Below are positions 16,765 to 26,632 of a DNA stretch of 64,000 nucleotides, piece by piece. The first letter of the stretch is position 1. Every line of letters starts with the position of its first letter. Both the position numbers and the translations under genes were made by a program. The DNA is taken from positions 186,001 to 250,000 of the forward strand of contig JAGRKV010000051.1 in NCBI GenBank assembly GCA_020442165.1. The letters are read 5' to 3'. The DNA is from Hyphomicrobiaceae bacterium. GTDB lineage: Bacteria > Pseudomonadota > Alphaproteobacteria > Rhizobiales > Hyphomicrobiaceae. The notes under the pieces are model-generated. The model was not told the origin of the DNA. It did no database searches and saw nothing but the letters and a program-made list of their open reading frames with translations.

Positions 16765-18381
16765 TCACACGCCGCCCAGACGCTCCGTCATTTCCTTTTG
16801 GCGCCGCCGCTGAACCGAAGAGGGGATTCGCATGGCTTCGCGATATTTAGCGACGGTACGGCGGGCGATGTCTATGCCGTCGTTCTTCAGACGCTCGACG
16901 ATCTTGTCGTCCGACAGGATCGACCGCGCGGTTTCGGCATCAATGAGCTGCTTGATGCGGAACCGCACTGCTTCTGAGGAATGAGCCTCACCGTTGTCGG
17001 AATTGGCGATCGCCGAGGTGAAGAAGTATTTCAGCTCGAAGATGCCCCTCGGGGACGCCAGATACTTGTTCGAAGTCACGCGTGAGACAGTCGATTCGTG
17101 CATCTGGATCGCGTCTGCGACAGTCTTGAGATTAAGGGGCCTCAGGTACTGGACGCCGTGGGTGAAGAAGCCATCCTGCTGCCGCACGATCTCTTCGGCC
17201 ACGCGCAGGATCGTGCGGGCGCGCTGGTCGAGGCTCTTGACCAGCCAGTTGGCGGTCTGCAGGCATTCCAGCAGATAGCCCTTGTCCTTGTCGGAGGCGG
17301 TCCGGGTGGAAACGCGTGTGTAATAAGACCGGTTGACGAGGACGCGAGGCAGCGTTTCGGAGTTCAACTCGACCAGCCAGCTCCCGTCCTGGGCGGGCTT
17401 GACGAAAACATCGGGGACGACCGGCTGCATCTGCACGGAGCCGAAACCGAGGCCGGGCTTGGGATTGAGCCCCTTGATCTCCTGGATCATCTCGGACAGC
17501 TCTTCCATGTCGACGCCGACAGCGCGCCGGAGCGCTGCCAGATCGCGCTTGGCGAGCAGGTCCAGATTGTCCAGCAAAGCCGCGATGATCGGATCGTAAC
17601 GGTTCTGTTCTTTCAGCTGCAGCGCCAGGCACTCGCTCAGCGAGCGGGCGAATACGCCGGGCGGATCGAGGGTCTGCAGCTTTGCCAGCACGTCGAGAAT
17701 CATCTTTTCGCTGGCGCCGAGACGATCTGACAGGTGATCGAGATCGGAGGACAGGTAGCCCGCATCGTCGACCAGATCGAGCATGTACTGCCCGATCATC
17801 CGTTCGGCGTTCGTTGTCAGGACCAGGGGGATCTGGGCTGCCAGATGGTCCTTCAAGGACACATCGGCGGATACGAAGGCTTCGAGGTTTGAGTCCTCAT
17901 CGTTGAAGCTGCCGTTGCGCGTCTTCAGGTTGGACCAACTTCCGGCGTCAAGGTCGCTGCCGACGTTGTCGGGATAGACGTTGTCGTATTCCGTATCGAA
18001 AGCGGCTTCGGGGTCTGGCGATGTCTTGGCCATGTCGAGCCATGGCTCTTCGGGGGAAGTGTCCGCCGGGCTGTCGCCATAAGAGGCCGCGCCGTTCAGC
18101 TCCTCCGACGAGCCGTCGGAAGAGTTGCGATCCACCTGGCGGTCGTCGTTCCCGTCGCCTTGCGCATCGTTGCTGGAATTGCGCTGTTCGGCGCTAGGCT
18201 CCGGGCCGCCGTCGTCGCCGGTCTCGGCGCGCTCCAGCAGCGGATTGCGCTCCAACTCGGTTTCGACGAACTGGGACAGCTCCAGATTGGACAACTGGAG
18301 CAGCCGGATGGCTTGCTGCAGCTGGGGGGTCATTACCAGCTGCTGGCTCTGTCTCAGTTCCAGTTTTGTTGTTAGCGCCAT
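16765..18381 (-). CDS. rpoN: RNA polymerase sigma-54 factor
   Basis: 538 residues. It has a glutamine-rich region I (LRQSQQLVMTPQLQQAI, residues about 8-24) that contacts enhancer-binding ATPases, an acidic region II (about 50-150), the core-binding domain, and the C-terminal RpoN box ARRTVAKYRE (about residues 508-517) that reads the -24 element. It directs nitrogen, motility and other activator-dependent genes. It follows lptB by 42 bases, the usual arrangement. Confidence 0.96.
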   Translation of the reverse strand: MALTTKLELRQSQQLVMTPQLQQAIRLLQLSNLELSQFVETELERNPLLERAETGDDGGPEPSAEQRNSSNDAQGDGNDDRQVDRNSSDGSSEELNGAASYGDSPADTSPEEPWLDMAKTSPDPEAAFDTEYDNVYPDNVGSDLDAGSWSNLKTRNGSFNDEDSNLEAFVSADVSLKDHLAAQIPLVLTTNAERMIGQYMLDLVDDAGYLSSDLDHLSDRLGASEKMILDVLAKLQTLDPPGVFARSLSECLALQLKEQNRYDPIIAALLDNLDLLAKRDLAALRRAVGVDMEELSEMIQEIKGLNPKPGLGFGSVQMQPVVPDVFVKPAQDGSWLVELNSETLPRVLVNRSYYTRVSTRTASDKDKGYLLECLQTANWLVKSLDQRARTILRVAEEIVRQQDGFFTHGVQYLRPLNLKTVADAIQMHESTVSRVTSNKYLASPRGIFELKYFFTSAIANSDNGEAHSSEAVRFRIKQLIDAETARSILSDDKIVERLKNDGIDIARRTVAKYREAMRIPSSVQRRRQKEMTERLGGV

Positions 18382-18423
18382 CCTCTGGGCCTTTGCGCCG
18401 TCACTTTCAGAGGTCCGGTATAA

Positions 18424-19347
18424 TCAACGCTCGTTAACGAACATGTCTCCCAGGTAGACCCGGCGGACGTCTTCATTGGCTATGATTTCTTGCGGGTTAC
18501 CATGTGTTAGAACTTGACCATCGTAGATGATGTAGGCGCGGTCGATAAGCGCCAGCGTTTCTCGGACGTTGTGGTCAGTGATGAGAACGCCGATCCCGCG
18601 GTCGGTCAAGTGTCTGACGAGTTCTTGGATATCGCCGACGGCGATCGGGTCGATACCAGCAAATGGCTCGTCCAGGAGCATGAACGAAGGATTGGTCGCG
18701 AGTGCGCGAGCAATCTCGCAACGGCGGCGCTCACCGCCCGACAGGGCGATGGAAGGCGATTTGCGCAGGCGGGTTATCTGGAATTCTTCAAGCAGACTTT
18801 CCAGCCTGTCGCGGCGCGCCTTGGCATTGGGTTCCACCAATTCCAGCACGGCCATGATGTTCTGCTCGACCGTTAGGCCGCGGAAAATCGATGCTTCCTG
18901 CGGGAGGTAGCCGATGCCGAGACGCGCGCGCTGGTACATCGGCATGCGGGTGACGTCGGCCCCATCCAGCGTAATGGTGCCGGCATCGGCGGGTACGAGG
19001 CCGGTAATCATGTAGAAAACGGTCGTTTTGCCAGCACCGTTGGGGCCGAGCAGGCCGATCGATTCACCACGTCCGACGGTGAGGCTGACGCCCCGGACGA
19101 CGAGGCGCTTCTTGTAGGACTTGCGAACGCCGCGGATCGTCAGGTAGCCGGGCCCCTCGATGGTGTCATCCAGAGCGTCGATATCGCTATCGTGGATTGC
19201 AGGTGCGGGATGGCCATACTGATCGATCGCGACCAGCGCATCGTCATAGCCGGCAGGTGCCGCGCGGGCGTCTGGCACATTCGATTTTCGGAGCAGTTTC
19301 TTCAGCACGCCGGTCCGCTGTCCCTTAACGATTTCGACTTTGAGCAA
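18424..19347 (-). CDS. lptB: LPS export ABC transporter ATPase LptB with N-terminal extension
   Basis: 307 residues if the TTG at 19347 is used; a GTG at 19308 with AAGGGA twelve bases upstream is an alternative. ABC ATPase motifs: Walker [10 protein letters not shown] (about 100-108), the Q-loop LPQEAS, signature LSGGERRR, Walker [13 protein letters not shown] and the H-loop TDHNV. The LptB match begins only at about residue 68, so there is an N-terminal extension of 55-67 residues without family resemblance; typical LptB is about 240. It powers LPS extraction from the inner membrane with LptFG. Confidence 0.92.
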   Translation of the reverse strand: MLKVEIVKGQRTGVLKKLLRKSNVPDARAAPAGYDDALVAIDQYGHPAPAIHDSDIDALDDTIEGPGYLTIRGVRKSYKKRLVVRGVSLTVGRGESIGLLGPNGAGKTTVFYMITGLVPADAGTITLDGADVTRMPMYQRARLGIGYLPQEASIFRGLTVEQNIMAVLELVEPNAKARRDRLESLLEEFQITRLRKSPSIALSGGERRRCEIARALATNPSFMLLDEPFAGIDPIAVGDIQELVRHLTDRGIGVLITDHNVRETLALIDRAYIIYDGQVLTHGNPQEIIANEDVRRVYLGDMFVNER

Positions 19348-19605
19348 GTTCGGCTTTGAACGAGCTCGTCTTGGCCGGCCGGTTCCCGATCGTGGTGTGC
19401 CGACTGTTGCAGCGGCAGCCCGATGGCGGGTTGCCCGTGATTCCGGCCATCAGCCAAGAATGCGGGGCCCGATCCATGGCCCAGGCCACTTCAGCCACGA
19501 TGACCAACGCTATACCAAAGCGGCAGCCAGTATCGCATGACTTTGATCGAATTGCGCTGTGGCATGCTCCGCAATCTGCCTTGATTGACGGCAGCAAGCG
19601 AAAAA
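19348..19605. other. Gap between the LptC-LptA fusion gene and lptB
   Basis: 258 bases, unusually long for two genes that normally overlap or abut. No coding frame with recognisable product. It may hold a secondary promoter for lptB-rpoN. Nothing further seen. Confidence 0.4.
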
Positions 19606-21792
19606 TTAGCGTTCGCCGATTGTTGATGTTGTCGAACTCCAGCCGCTGGTCGCGGGAGAGGCCGAAGTCGTGCTGCCGCCCTTGCGCGCTGCCGCCTTGG
19701 CGGCGGCATCGCGGAGTTGCTGGGGATAGAACACCGCGCGCGGACGGTCCGTCTTGCCGCGCGGAATCCAACCCGAACCTGGTTTTTCAGCCAGAGTCGC
19801 GGATGGCCCGGCATTCTCTGTCCTGATGACGCTCTCGCCGGTAGTCATGTCGATCACCAGCTTGGTGCCCTTGACGACATTGCGCCCCTGGGTGAGCACG
19901 ACATCGCCGCCGAGTGTCACAGTGTTGGCGGCCATGTCGAATTCCGACCAGTCGCCAGTGGCGCTTTGCCCATTCTTTGACGTCACCTTGACATGTCCTG
20001 GCGTGCGCAACCGGGTCAGGCGCGTTGGCTGCTGCTGTGTGCGTTCGGCTTCTGATGCGGTCTTGGCGCCCGGGGCGGCGATAGAAGAGATGCCACTCGT
20101 ACCGGTATAGTACGCGTTGAGTTCCTTGGTGCTGACAGCGAAGGCGCCCTGCTGGACTTGCACATCGCCACGGAAGATCGCAACCTTGTCGTGCTCATGC
20201 AACTCAAGCTGGTCTGCCTTGATGTCGACTGGCGCGTTTGGATCGGTATGGAAGCTCGACATGCCGATCAGCCCGCCAGCTCCTTCGCTCTTAGAGGCGG
20301 CGGGATGGGCGGAGGCGGCTTTATTGGCATTTGGCTGAATGAAGTGCGCGGAGATGCGGCCCGGCCCCGTTCCAACCATTGGCGGTGACGTCAATTCCAT
20401 GCGTCCCTGCTTTTGTTCGACGACGAGCTTGCGGCCGCGCAGAATGTTGCTGCCCTGAGTGAGCACGACGTTGCCGCCAGTCAGGATGGCGGTTTCGGTC
20501 GCGGTGTGGAACTCCGCGTGATCGCCCGTGGCGCGCTTGTCCGATCCCTGGCTCAGCTCGACCCCGCCATCGACGTAGGCGACATCCTGGATGTCGTCGA
20601 ACCCGGCGGTCTGTCCGGTCACTTTTGTATCGGGTGCGCGCGTGATGGTGACGCCACCATCAAGCGTTGCGCGCTGGGTCGAGGCGTCGAATGCAGCGGT
20701 TTTGCCTATGATGCGCGTTGCTGGCGCCTGGGTGATGGCGACGGGTTCGGCAGCGACGATGGAGGTGATGCGCGCGGCATCGCCCGATGCGCTCGCTTTT
20801 GCTGCTCCTGCAGTGGTCCCGGCGGCAGTTCCGGCGGCGGCTCCGGTCAGCCCGCCTGATGGTGCGCCGGCATAGGCAATGCGCAGTTCGGGCGTTGTCA
20901 GCAGGCTTTCGCCCTGACGCGCATTGACGTTGCCAACAAAGACGGCAGTTTTTTTCGCGTCGTCGAAATCGAGGCGATCGGCGGTAATCTCGATTGGACC
21001 CTTGCCAGCTGTGAACATGCGCGCGAGGGATTGGCTGGCGGCGTTGCCGGCGGGGGCGGCGGCGGCGGTCAGTGGGGCTTCAGCGGTGTCGTTCTTCGGT
21101 GTGGCGGCTTTCTGCTCGGCCGGCTTGGGCGGGCTGATATTGGCCACGACATTGCCCGTCAGCGTCATCACCTTCGTCTTCTGAAGGATCTTTAGAGTCT
21201 TGGCTGTGATCTTGGTCGTCGCATTGCCCAGTTCGACCGGTTGGGTTGAGGTGATTACGCCTGTCTTGCTTTCGAGCTGCGCGGATTTGAGTCGGGCCCA
21301 GCCACCCGAAGAGGAGGTGATCTCGATATTCCGGTGAAGGGTGATGATTTCGGCCGGGATGTTGTAGTTGGCGGCTCGCGCCGTCATCTTGGTGGTGGTG
21401 CCATCGACGCTCTTGAGGTTCGCTTCAACAGTCTGCAGGAGAACCAGGTTGCGGTTCTTGGGGTGCGGGTTGCCCCTTGCAGCCTTCAATTCGTATTCGC
21501 CACCGTCCTTGTTGAAGCCGCGATAGCGCGGGTTGCTCATGGTCAAGCTGGCAGGAACGATCTTGGGTAGCGTTGTGCGTACGATTTTCGATCCCAGATC
21601 GGAAGCGACGAACAGCGTCGTCGCATAATAGATGGCGATGCCAATGGCTCCCGCCGGCAGGGCCAAGCGAAGCACGCGGATGAGACGTGAATGGCGCTGG
21701 GCACGGCGGATACGCGCGGTGTCGATCACACCAGCAGCGCCAGTGTGTTCGCCGCGCCGTCGGGGGGCGTCGAGGTCTGTCGATTTCACCAT
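19606..21792 (-). CDS. LptC-LptA fusion protein for LPS transport
   Basis: 728 residues. N-terminal membrane anchor (about residues 40-64) followed by an LptC domain (to about 215, with LTMSNPRYRGF and LQTVEANLKS), a Pro/Ala/Lys linker, then two OstA/LptA beta-jellyroll units. The first starts at KGPIEITADRLDFDDAKK (about 264) and the second at APVDIKADQLELHEHDKV (about 518). The tail is Pro/Ser/Thr-rich. LptC hands LPS to LptA, which bridges the periplasm to LptD; here both are in one chain with two LptA units. The gene lies directly upstream of lptB, where separate lptC and lptA normally sit, and no other lptA is in the window. Confidence 0.88.
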   Translation of the reverse strand: MVKSTDLDAPRRRGEHTGAAGVIDTARIRRAQRHSRLIRVLRLALPAGAIGIAIYYATTLFVASDLGSKIVRTTLPKIVPASLTMSNPRYRGFNKDGGEYELKAARGNPHPKNRNLVLLQTVEANLKSVDGTTTKMTARAANYNIPAEIITLHRNIEITSSSGGWARLKSAQLESKTGVITSTQPVELGNATTKITAKTLKILQKTKVMTLTGNVVANISPPKPAEQKAATPKNDTAEAPLTAAAAPAGNAASQSLARMFTAGKGPIEITADRLDFDDAKKTAVFVGNVNARQGESLLTTPELRIAYAGAPSGGLTGAAAGTAAGTTAGAAKASASGDAARITSIVAAEPVAITQAPATRIIGKTAAFDASTQRATLDGGVTITRAPDTKVTGQTAGFDDIQDVAYVDGGVELSQGSDKRATGDHAEFHTATETAILTGGNVVLTQGSNILRGRKLVVEQKQGRMELTSPPMVGTGPGRISAHFIQPNANKAASAHPAASKSEGAGGLIGMSSFHTDPNAPVDIKADQLELHEHDKVAIFRGDVQVQQGAFAVSTKELNAYYTGTSGISSIAAPGAKTASEAERTQQQPTRLTRLRTPGHVKVTSKNGQSATGDWSEFDMAANTVTLGGDVVLTQGRNVVKGTKLVIDMTTGESVIRTENAGPSATLAEKPGSGWIPRGKTDRPRAVFYPQQLRDAAAKAAARKGGSTTSASPATSGWSSTTSTIGER

Positions 21793-22118
21793 GGTGGTTG
21801 GAGCACCCGCCAGGGTCCCTAACTGTTCTTTTCACTCTGAGAGTCGCGCCCAAATTGGGTCATATTGGGACCGGCGTCCAGGAAGCCTTGCGGACAATGA
21901 ATGACGGGAAGAGGGGTGTGCCCGCTGGGCGTCACCGGGACCATCCTAGCTCGCGCAAACGGGCCGGATTTTCCGCATTCCCATTGCCTGCTGATTATCC
22001 ACAGGCCTGCGCCCGTACCAAAAATGGTGGCCGTTTCCCGCCATGCGGGCGCCAGCGCCCGCCGCTGCCCCTCCGGGGAATGGCGCAAAAAGTGTGGCAA
22101 AGGCCTGGGGTTCGGGGC
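21793..22118. other. Gap between the ribonuclease D-like gene and the LptC-LptA gene
   Basis: 326 bases without a plausible gene. It contains a strong GC hairpin (listed separately) and the short palindrome CCCAAATTGGG near 21850. A promoter for the lpt-rpoN block is expected here but not identified. Confidence 0.4.
22045..22062. terminator. GC-rich hairpin, possible terminator after the ribonuclease D-like gene
   Basis: Perfect inverted repeat GCGGGCGC / GCGCCCGC separated by two bases, located 57-74 bases beyond the stop of the minus-strand gene. No T-run follows, so a terminator role is only possible. Confidence 0.4.
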
Positions 22119-22739
22119 CTAGTGCGAAAAAATATCTGTTTCCTCGAAACCGGCCAGGTCAAGGCGGGCGCGCATGGGCAGGAAGGCGAAAGCGGAAGCC
22201 GCGAACTCAGTGCGGTTCTGGCGCTTCAGCATGTGGTCGAGGCGTTCTTTAAGGGCATGGAGATGCAGCACATCGGATGCCGCGTAGGCCTTTTGCTGTT
22301 CGCTCAAATCGGTTGCCGCCCAATCCGAACTTTGCTGCTGTTTCGATAGCTCGATGCCAAGGATCTCGCCCACCAGGTCCTTCAGGCCGTGGCGGTCGGT
22401 GTAGGTGCGCACAAGCTTGGATGCTATTTTCGTGCAGTAGACCGGGGCGACGTCGACACCGAGGTAATGGTGCATGACGGCGACATCGAAGCGGGCAAAG
22501 TGGAAAATCTTCAGCACGTCCGGATTTGCAAGTAGGGCCTTCAGGTTGGGGGCGCTGTAGTCGAGGCCATCGAACTGCACGAGGTGGGCATTGCCATCAC
22601 CCGATGAGAGCTGGACGAGGCAGAGGCGGTCACGATGCGGTTTCAAGCCCAGGGTTTCGGTGTCGATGGCGACAGATGTGCCGAAATCCAGGTCGGCGGG
22701 AATGTCGCCGCGATGGAGTGTGATGCGGGGTGTTGCCAT
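22119..22739 (-). CDS. Ribonuclease D-like 3'-5' exonuclease
   Basis: 206 residues: a DEDDy exonuclease domain alone, without the HRDC domains of classical RNase D (about 375 residues). Metal-binding acidic residues are in VAIDTETLGL (about 24-33), FHFARFDVAVMHH (about 78-90) and the ExoIII motif YAASDVLHL (about 151-159). Short forms of this kind are common in alphaproteobacteria and are thought to trim RNA 3' ends. It is upstream of the lpt block on the same strand. Confidence 0.88.
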   Translation of the reverse strand: MATPRITLHRGDIPADLDFGTSVAIDTETLGLKPHRDRLCLVQLSSGDGNAHLVQFDGLDYSAPNLKALLANPDVLKIFHFARFDVAVMHHYLGVDVAPVYCTKIASKLVRTYTDRHGLKDLVGEILGIELSKQQQSSDWAATDLSEQQKAYAASDVLHLHALKERLDHMLKRQNRTEFAASAFAFLPMRARLDLAGFEETDIFSH

Positions 22740-22911
22740 AACCGTCTAGCCGCCTTGATGTCTCGCAGTTGGGCCGCGTCCTGCCGGGCACGAGGCGGCG
22801 CATGCGGCCAGAAAGGCCGCGCGCCCGTGGTGTAAAGACTGGGGTTGCAGCCGTCAATTGCGTCAGCCGAGGGGGCGCTGCCGGCGGCAGGCGCAGTGGG
22901 CGTCTCTCCGG

Positions 22912-25900
22912 TCAAGTCTTGCCGGTGCCGCTGCCAGGCCGGCGCTGCGGAATGCGGACGATGCGCGGGAAGTCGCCGCGTGCCTTTTCCGTCAGCGCGG
23001 CGCGGATGCGTGCCCATGCGTCGGCATCTGCAAGGTCTGATTGGCCCATCAGCTCGTTGACCTGTCGGAGCTGCTCCAAGAGGATGTGCTCTTCCGGTTT
23101 CTGGCCGTCATCGGGTCCGGCGGCGAGTTCGAGTTGATCGATCAGGAAGCGAACGAGGCCGGTTTCAGGAAACAGCATCAGGGCGGGCAGCGCCTCGCGG
23201 ATCGACTGGTCGACGCGATCGAGTTCGTTGATCTTGCGCTGGTCGCCGTAGGCGCCGTTCTTCAACGACTGATACATTTCATCCAGGTCATTTTCCTGCT
23301 GTGCCTGGTGATGGCGGATCAGGTGCGCCAAGTCCCAGTTGGCGTTGGCGTGGCTTTGCAGCTCGCGCCAAGCGGCAATGGCTGCCTCCTGGACGCCTTC
23401 GCCGCTCAGGCGCGCGGCAACAGCCGCACTCGACAGGCCAAGGGCAGAGAGCAGCTGGTCCTCGTAGAGTGCTTCGAGGTCCTCGCGCTCCTGCTGTGTC
23501 AGGGCGGCTTGCGTGAGCTGGCGCTGCGTGCCCCTGGAGGCTTGCGGGACACGCGCCATTCCCTGCTGGGGCGGACCTGCCAGTGGTGGGGCTGCGGCGT
23601 CGAGGGCGCCACCCTGCAGCGGACCTTGCGGACCGGCAATAGCTGGCCGTGACGGCTGGGCTGCAATGACGGGACGGGGATTGGTGGCGGATATGAGCGC
23701 GATGGTCTTGTAGAGCTGTCCATGCACGAAATAGAGATCGCGATCGGGATCTTTCTCGGCGAACTGCACGTACTGCAGCGTTGCGCCGGCGTTTAAGACC
23801 TTGCGCACGATCGGTATGTCGTCACTTGGCACGGTTCCAAGCTTGATCTGGGACGAGAAACCGTGGGCCTCGTTGATCGGCTGCATGTTGTTGAGGACGA
23901 TTTCGGCGTTGCGGCCGATGTCCGGTTGCAGCGCGACGTTAACGACCTGCCGAAGCTCGGCAAGCTTGACGTTCTCCTTGTTGCTTTCGAACGAACGCTT
24001 GGCGACGGTCGAGAGGAATTCGAACAATTCGGGGCGGATCAGGTAACGCTCGGGACGGTTCACGTCCCGATGTACCGCGCCGATGGTGGCCGCGGCATTC
24101 AGCACCTTCACGACACGGCTGCGATTGACCGTATCCTCAAGGGGAACGATCACCTCCTGGGTGAAGCCGTCGACTGGGGTTATCGGCTGCATTGCCACGA
24201 GCACGGCATCGGCGTTGGCGAAGGTGTCGGGCAACAATGCGTTCTCGATGATCGCTTCGAGCTGCTGGGCCGTGCGCGCCTTCAGGGTAGGCACGTCCGA
24301 CAGCGGCGAGCGCACGGCATTGGCACCGAACAAGCCGGACATGAAGACCAGCGTATCGATGGCGATTGCGATGGAGAGCGCCAGATAGGCCAAGCGGTTG
24401 CCGTCCTGGAACGCATTCCAGGTCACGACGAAGCGGTGGGCCTTGTCGTCGCGATTGAGGTCGATGCGCGAGAGTGCGGCACTGAGCGCCACGGTGTCCT
24501 TGCTCTGGAGGCCAGAGTCCTGCAGGCACTTGCGCCCGAAATCAAGCAGTGCGTCGGTGCCGCCGCCGGTGGGCAGGTGTTCGCCACCGGCGCAATTCTT
24601 CGAGAACGTGTCGATACCATCGTTGAGCGCGAAGACGCGCGCTGCTGCTTCGGTGGCCTGCTTGGGATTGCAATCGATGGCGGCTGCCGCCTCACGCAAC
24701 GATTCGACCTTGAGGCCGGCGCCTGCGAGGGCCGAGCACTGTGCCTGGATCGTGGCTAGCGTGCTGCGGTCGGGCTTTTGGCGGAATGCCTGGCGCGCGC
24801 GCTCCAGGGCGGCCACTCCCGCTGAAGGATCGAAGCGCTCGGCATTGTCGGTGGCGTTTGCTGACTTGGCCACATCGATCATCTGCGATGCGGTGTCAGC
24901 TTCGCCGCGCAGCTTGGCGAGATCGCCATCGATCTGCGCCATCTCCGCCTTGATCTGGGCAATGCGCTTGTCGATCGTCTCGACGCGATCCTGTGGCGAC
25001 TTCAGCCGTTCCTTGGCGATCTGCAGTTCGGCGGTCACCTTCTCGGCTTCGGCCTTGGCCGCACGCCAGAACTGGCCTCGGCCAATCTTGCCGGAACCTT
25101 CGACACCCTTTTCCTCGGCCAGCACCTTGGTGCGCTGCTCGTCGAGGCGCTTTTCAACTTCGGCGACGACGATTTTCTGCGAATTGGCGGCGGCGGCGGC
25201 TTCGGGCCGCTCAGCCTGCAGGCGTGAATATTCCTCTGTCAGCTGCTGCTTGCGGGACTGCAGCCCGGCCTGGCCGCCCGTCGCGGTCGCGCGTTGCTCC
25301 TCCAGCTTTGCGATGCGGCTCTTCTGCTCTTCGAGTTCAGACGTGATCTGCTGGCGGATCTTGTCGGGCGCCTCCCGGGCAAGGGTTGCAACCTTGTCGA
25401 GTTCTGATTCGTAGCCGACCCAGGCTGGCGTCTGGAATAGATCGCGCGCTTCCTCGATGCGGCGCTTGGTGGCGTAGGCACCGATGTCGGAGACCACGCG
25501 GGCAACCTCGCTGGTGGCGCGGATCTCGGCGGCGCGTTTCCTTTCCTCCTGCGGGAAGATGGTCGAGAACAGCGAGTCGAAGGAAAAGAACACCGAGGTC
25601 GCCATGCAGGCCAGGAACATGAGCCACAGCATGGAGTTCTTGATGATGAGGCGGCCGCTCTGGACATAGTTGGCGCCGACGTCGCTCTTGGTGGCGGCGA
25701 TGACGAAGGCGAGCACGAGTGCCGTCACCGCGCCGAACAACGAGAAATTCTTGATAGTTCGCGCTGTTTCGGAATCGAACCAGTTGGCGGGCGCGGCGCC
25801 ATCGGCTCCGCTACCCTGGCCGAACCAGAGCGTGGCGGCCACGAGCGCCAGTATCGAGAACAGTGCGGTGACCAGGAGGTCCCAGCCGCCGGTGCTGCCT

Positions 25901-26268
25901 GACGACTTGATGCTCATGCCGGTGGCGAAACTTTCGCCGATGAGCCACGCGACGATCAGCATCACGCCCTGGATGCCGAACGTAATCATGAGCGAGAGGG
26001 TAGGCTCGCCGGTGAAATTCCGCATGCCGTCCCAGGTGGTCCAGCCGGACGCGAGGGACAGCACCAAGCCGGTTGCGGCGAGAAGCGCCAGCCGCCAGTT
26101 GGTGAAGATCGTATCCTCGATGGTTGCCGCTGCCCGCGACCAGATGCGCCGCAGAAAGAAGAAGACCGCGGCCATAAGCCCGATGAACACGAGGGCGTTG
26201 ATGAGCGGGCCAGCCTGCTCAGGACCGAAATTCGTGAACCACTCGCGCATCGACGTCTCGGCGCCCAT
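22912..26268 (-). CDS. Giant membrane/coiled-coil protein of unknown function
   Basis: 1118 residues from the ATG at 26268, which has TTGGAGA eight bases upstream; a longer frame to 26475 lacks such a site and its extra residues look random. Layout: about six membrane helices in the first 235 residues (for example LINALVFIGLMAAVFFFL), then an extended coiled coil rich in Glu/Lys/Gln/Ala (about 240-470), a cysteine-containing segment, a seventh helix (about 622-646), and some 470 cytoplasmic residues. The C-terminal part has two similar blocks ending in VKVLNAAATI and VRKVLNAGATL, suggesting an internal duplication, plus a Pro/Gln/Ala linker and a final helical domain. I do not recognise the family. 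Confidence 0.8.
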   Translation of the reverse strand: MGAETSMREWFTNFGPEQAGPLINALVFIGLMAAVFFFLRRIWSRAAATIEDTIFTNWRLALLAATGLVLSLASGWTTWDGMRNFTGEPTLSLMITFGIQGVMLIVAWLIGESFATGMSIKSSGSTGGWDLLVTALFSILALVAATLWFGQGSGADGAAPANWFDSETARTIKNFSLFGAVTALVLAFVIAATKSDVGANYVQSGRLIIKNSMLWLMFLACMATSVFFSFDSLFSTIFPQEERKRAAEIRATSEVARVVSDIGAYATKRRIEEARDLFQTPAWVGYESELDKVATLAREAPDKIRQQITSELEEQKSRIAKLEEQRATATGGQAGLQSRKQQLTEEYSRLQAERPEAAAAANSQKIVVAEVEKRLDEQRTKVLAEEKGVEGSGKIGRGQFWRAAKAEAEKVTAELQIAKERLKSPQDRVETIDKRIAQIKAEMAQIDGDLAKLRGEADTASQMIDVAKSANATDNAERFDPSAGVAALERARQAFRQKPDRSTLATIQAQCSALAGAGLKVESLREAAAAIDCNPKQATEAAARVFALNDGIDTFSKNCAGGEHLPTGGGTDALLDFGRKCLQDSGLQSKDTVALSAALSRIDLNRDDKAHRFVVTWNAFQDGNRLAYLALSIAIAIDTLVFMSGLFGANAVRSPLSDVPTLKARTAQQLEAIIENALLPDTFANADAVLVAMQPITPVDGFTQEVIVPLEDTVNRSRVVKVLNAAATIGAVHRDVNRPERYLIRPELFEFLSTVAKRSFESNKENVKLAELRQVVNVALQPDIGRNAEIVLNNMQPINEAHGFSSQIKLGTVPSDDIPIVRKVLNAGATLQYVQFAEKDPDRDLYFVHGQLYKTIALISATNPRPVIAAQPSRPAIAGPQGPLQGGALDAAAPPLAGPPQQGMARVPQASRGTQRQLTQAALTQQEREDLEALYEDQLLSALGLSSAAVAARLSGEGVQEAAIAAWRELQSHANANWDLAHLIRHHQAQQENDLDEMYQSLKNGAYGDQRKINELDRVDQSIREALPALMLFPETGLVRFLIDQLELAAGPDDGQKPEEHILLEQLRQVNELMGQSDLADADAWARIRAALTEKARGDFPRIVRIPQRRPGSGTGKT

Positions 26269-26632
26269 CAGCAAGTCTCCAAATCCGCACCGTCCTCCGA
26301 CGGCCTTTCCGGCAAGCACTTCCATCGCCGCATACCGCGATGCGACTAACGATGCGCCACTTCGGCTCCTCTGATCTCGCCACCACTTCGGTTGCCGGGG
26401 AGGGGCCCGAATCGCCACACCGTGGCGCTTGAGTAACGCGCGATTGCGGCATTCATGGGTTTCATACCACGTCAACGCGCGTGTTTGCCGTTACGAATTC
26501 GAAATGGTGACAAGCGCCGCCAACACAAGAGTAGCGGTAATTCGGCGCAATGCACCCGGTTCCAGAAATTTTTCTGAACGGCAAAACCTGGATTGCAGCC
26601 GATGGCGGCAGGCTCCGAAGCAGGCTGAGTTT
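26269..26632. other. Gap between the thiolase-like gene and the giant membrane gene
   Basis: 364 bases on the minus-strand path. A small hairpin CCGTC/GACGG at about 26290-26302 lies in the probable leader of the membrane-protein gene. No other signal or gene recognised. Confidence 0.4.
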
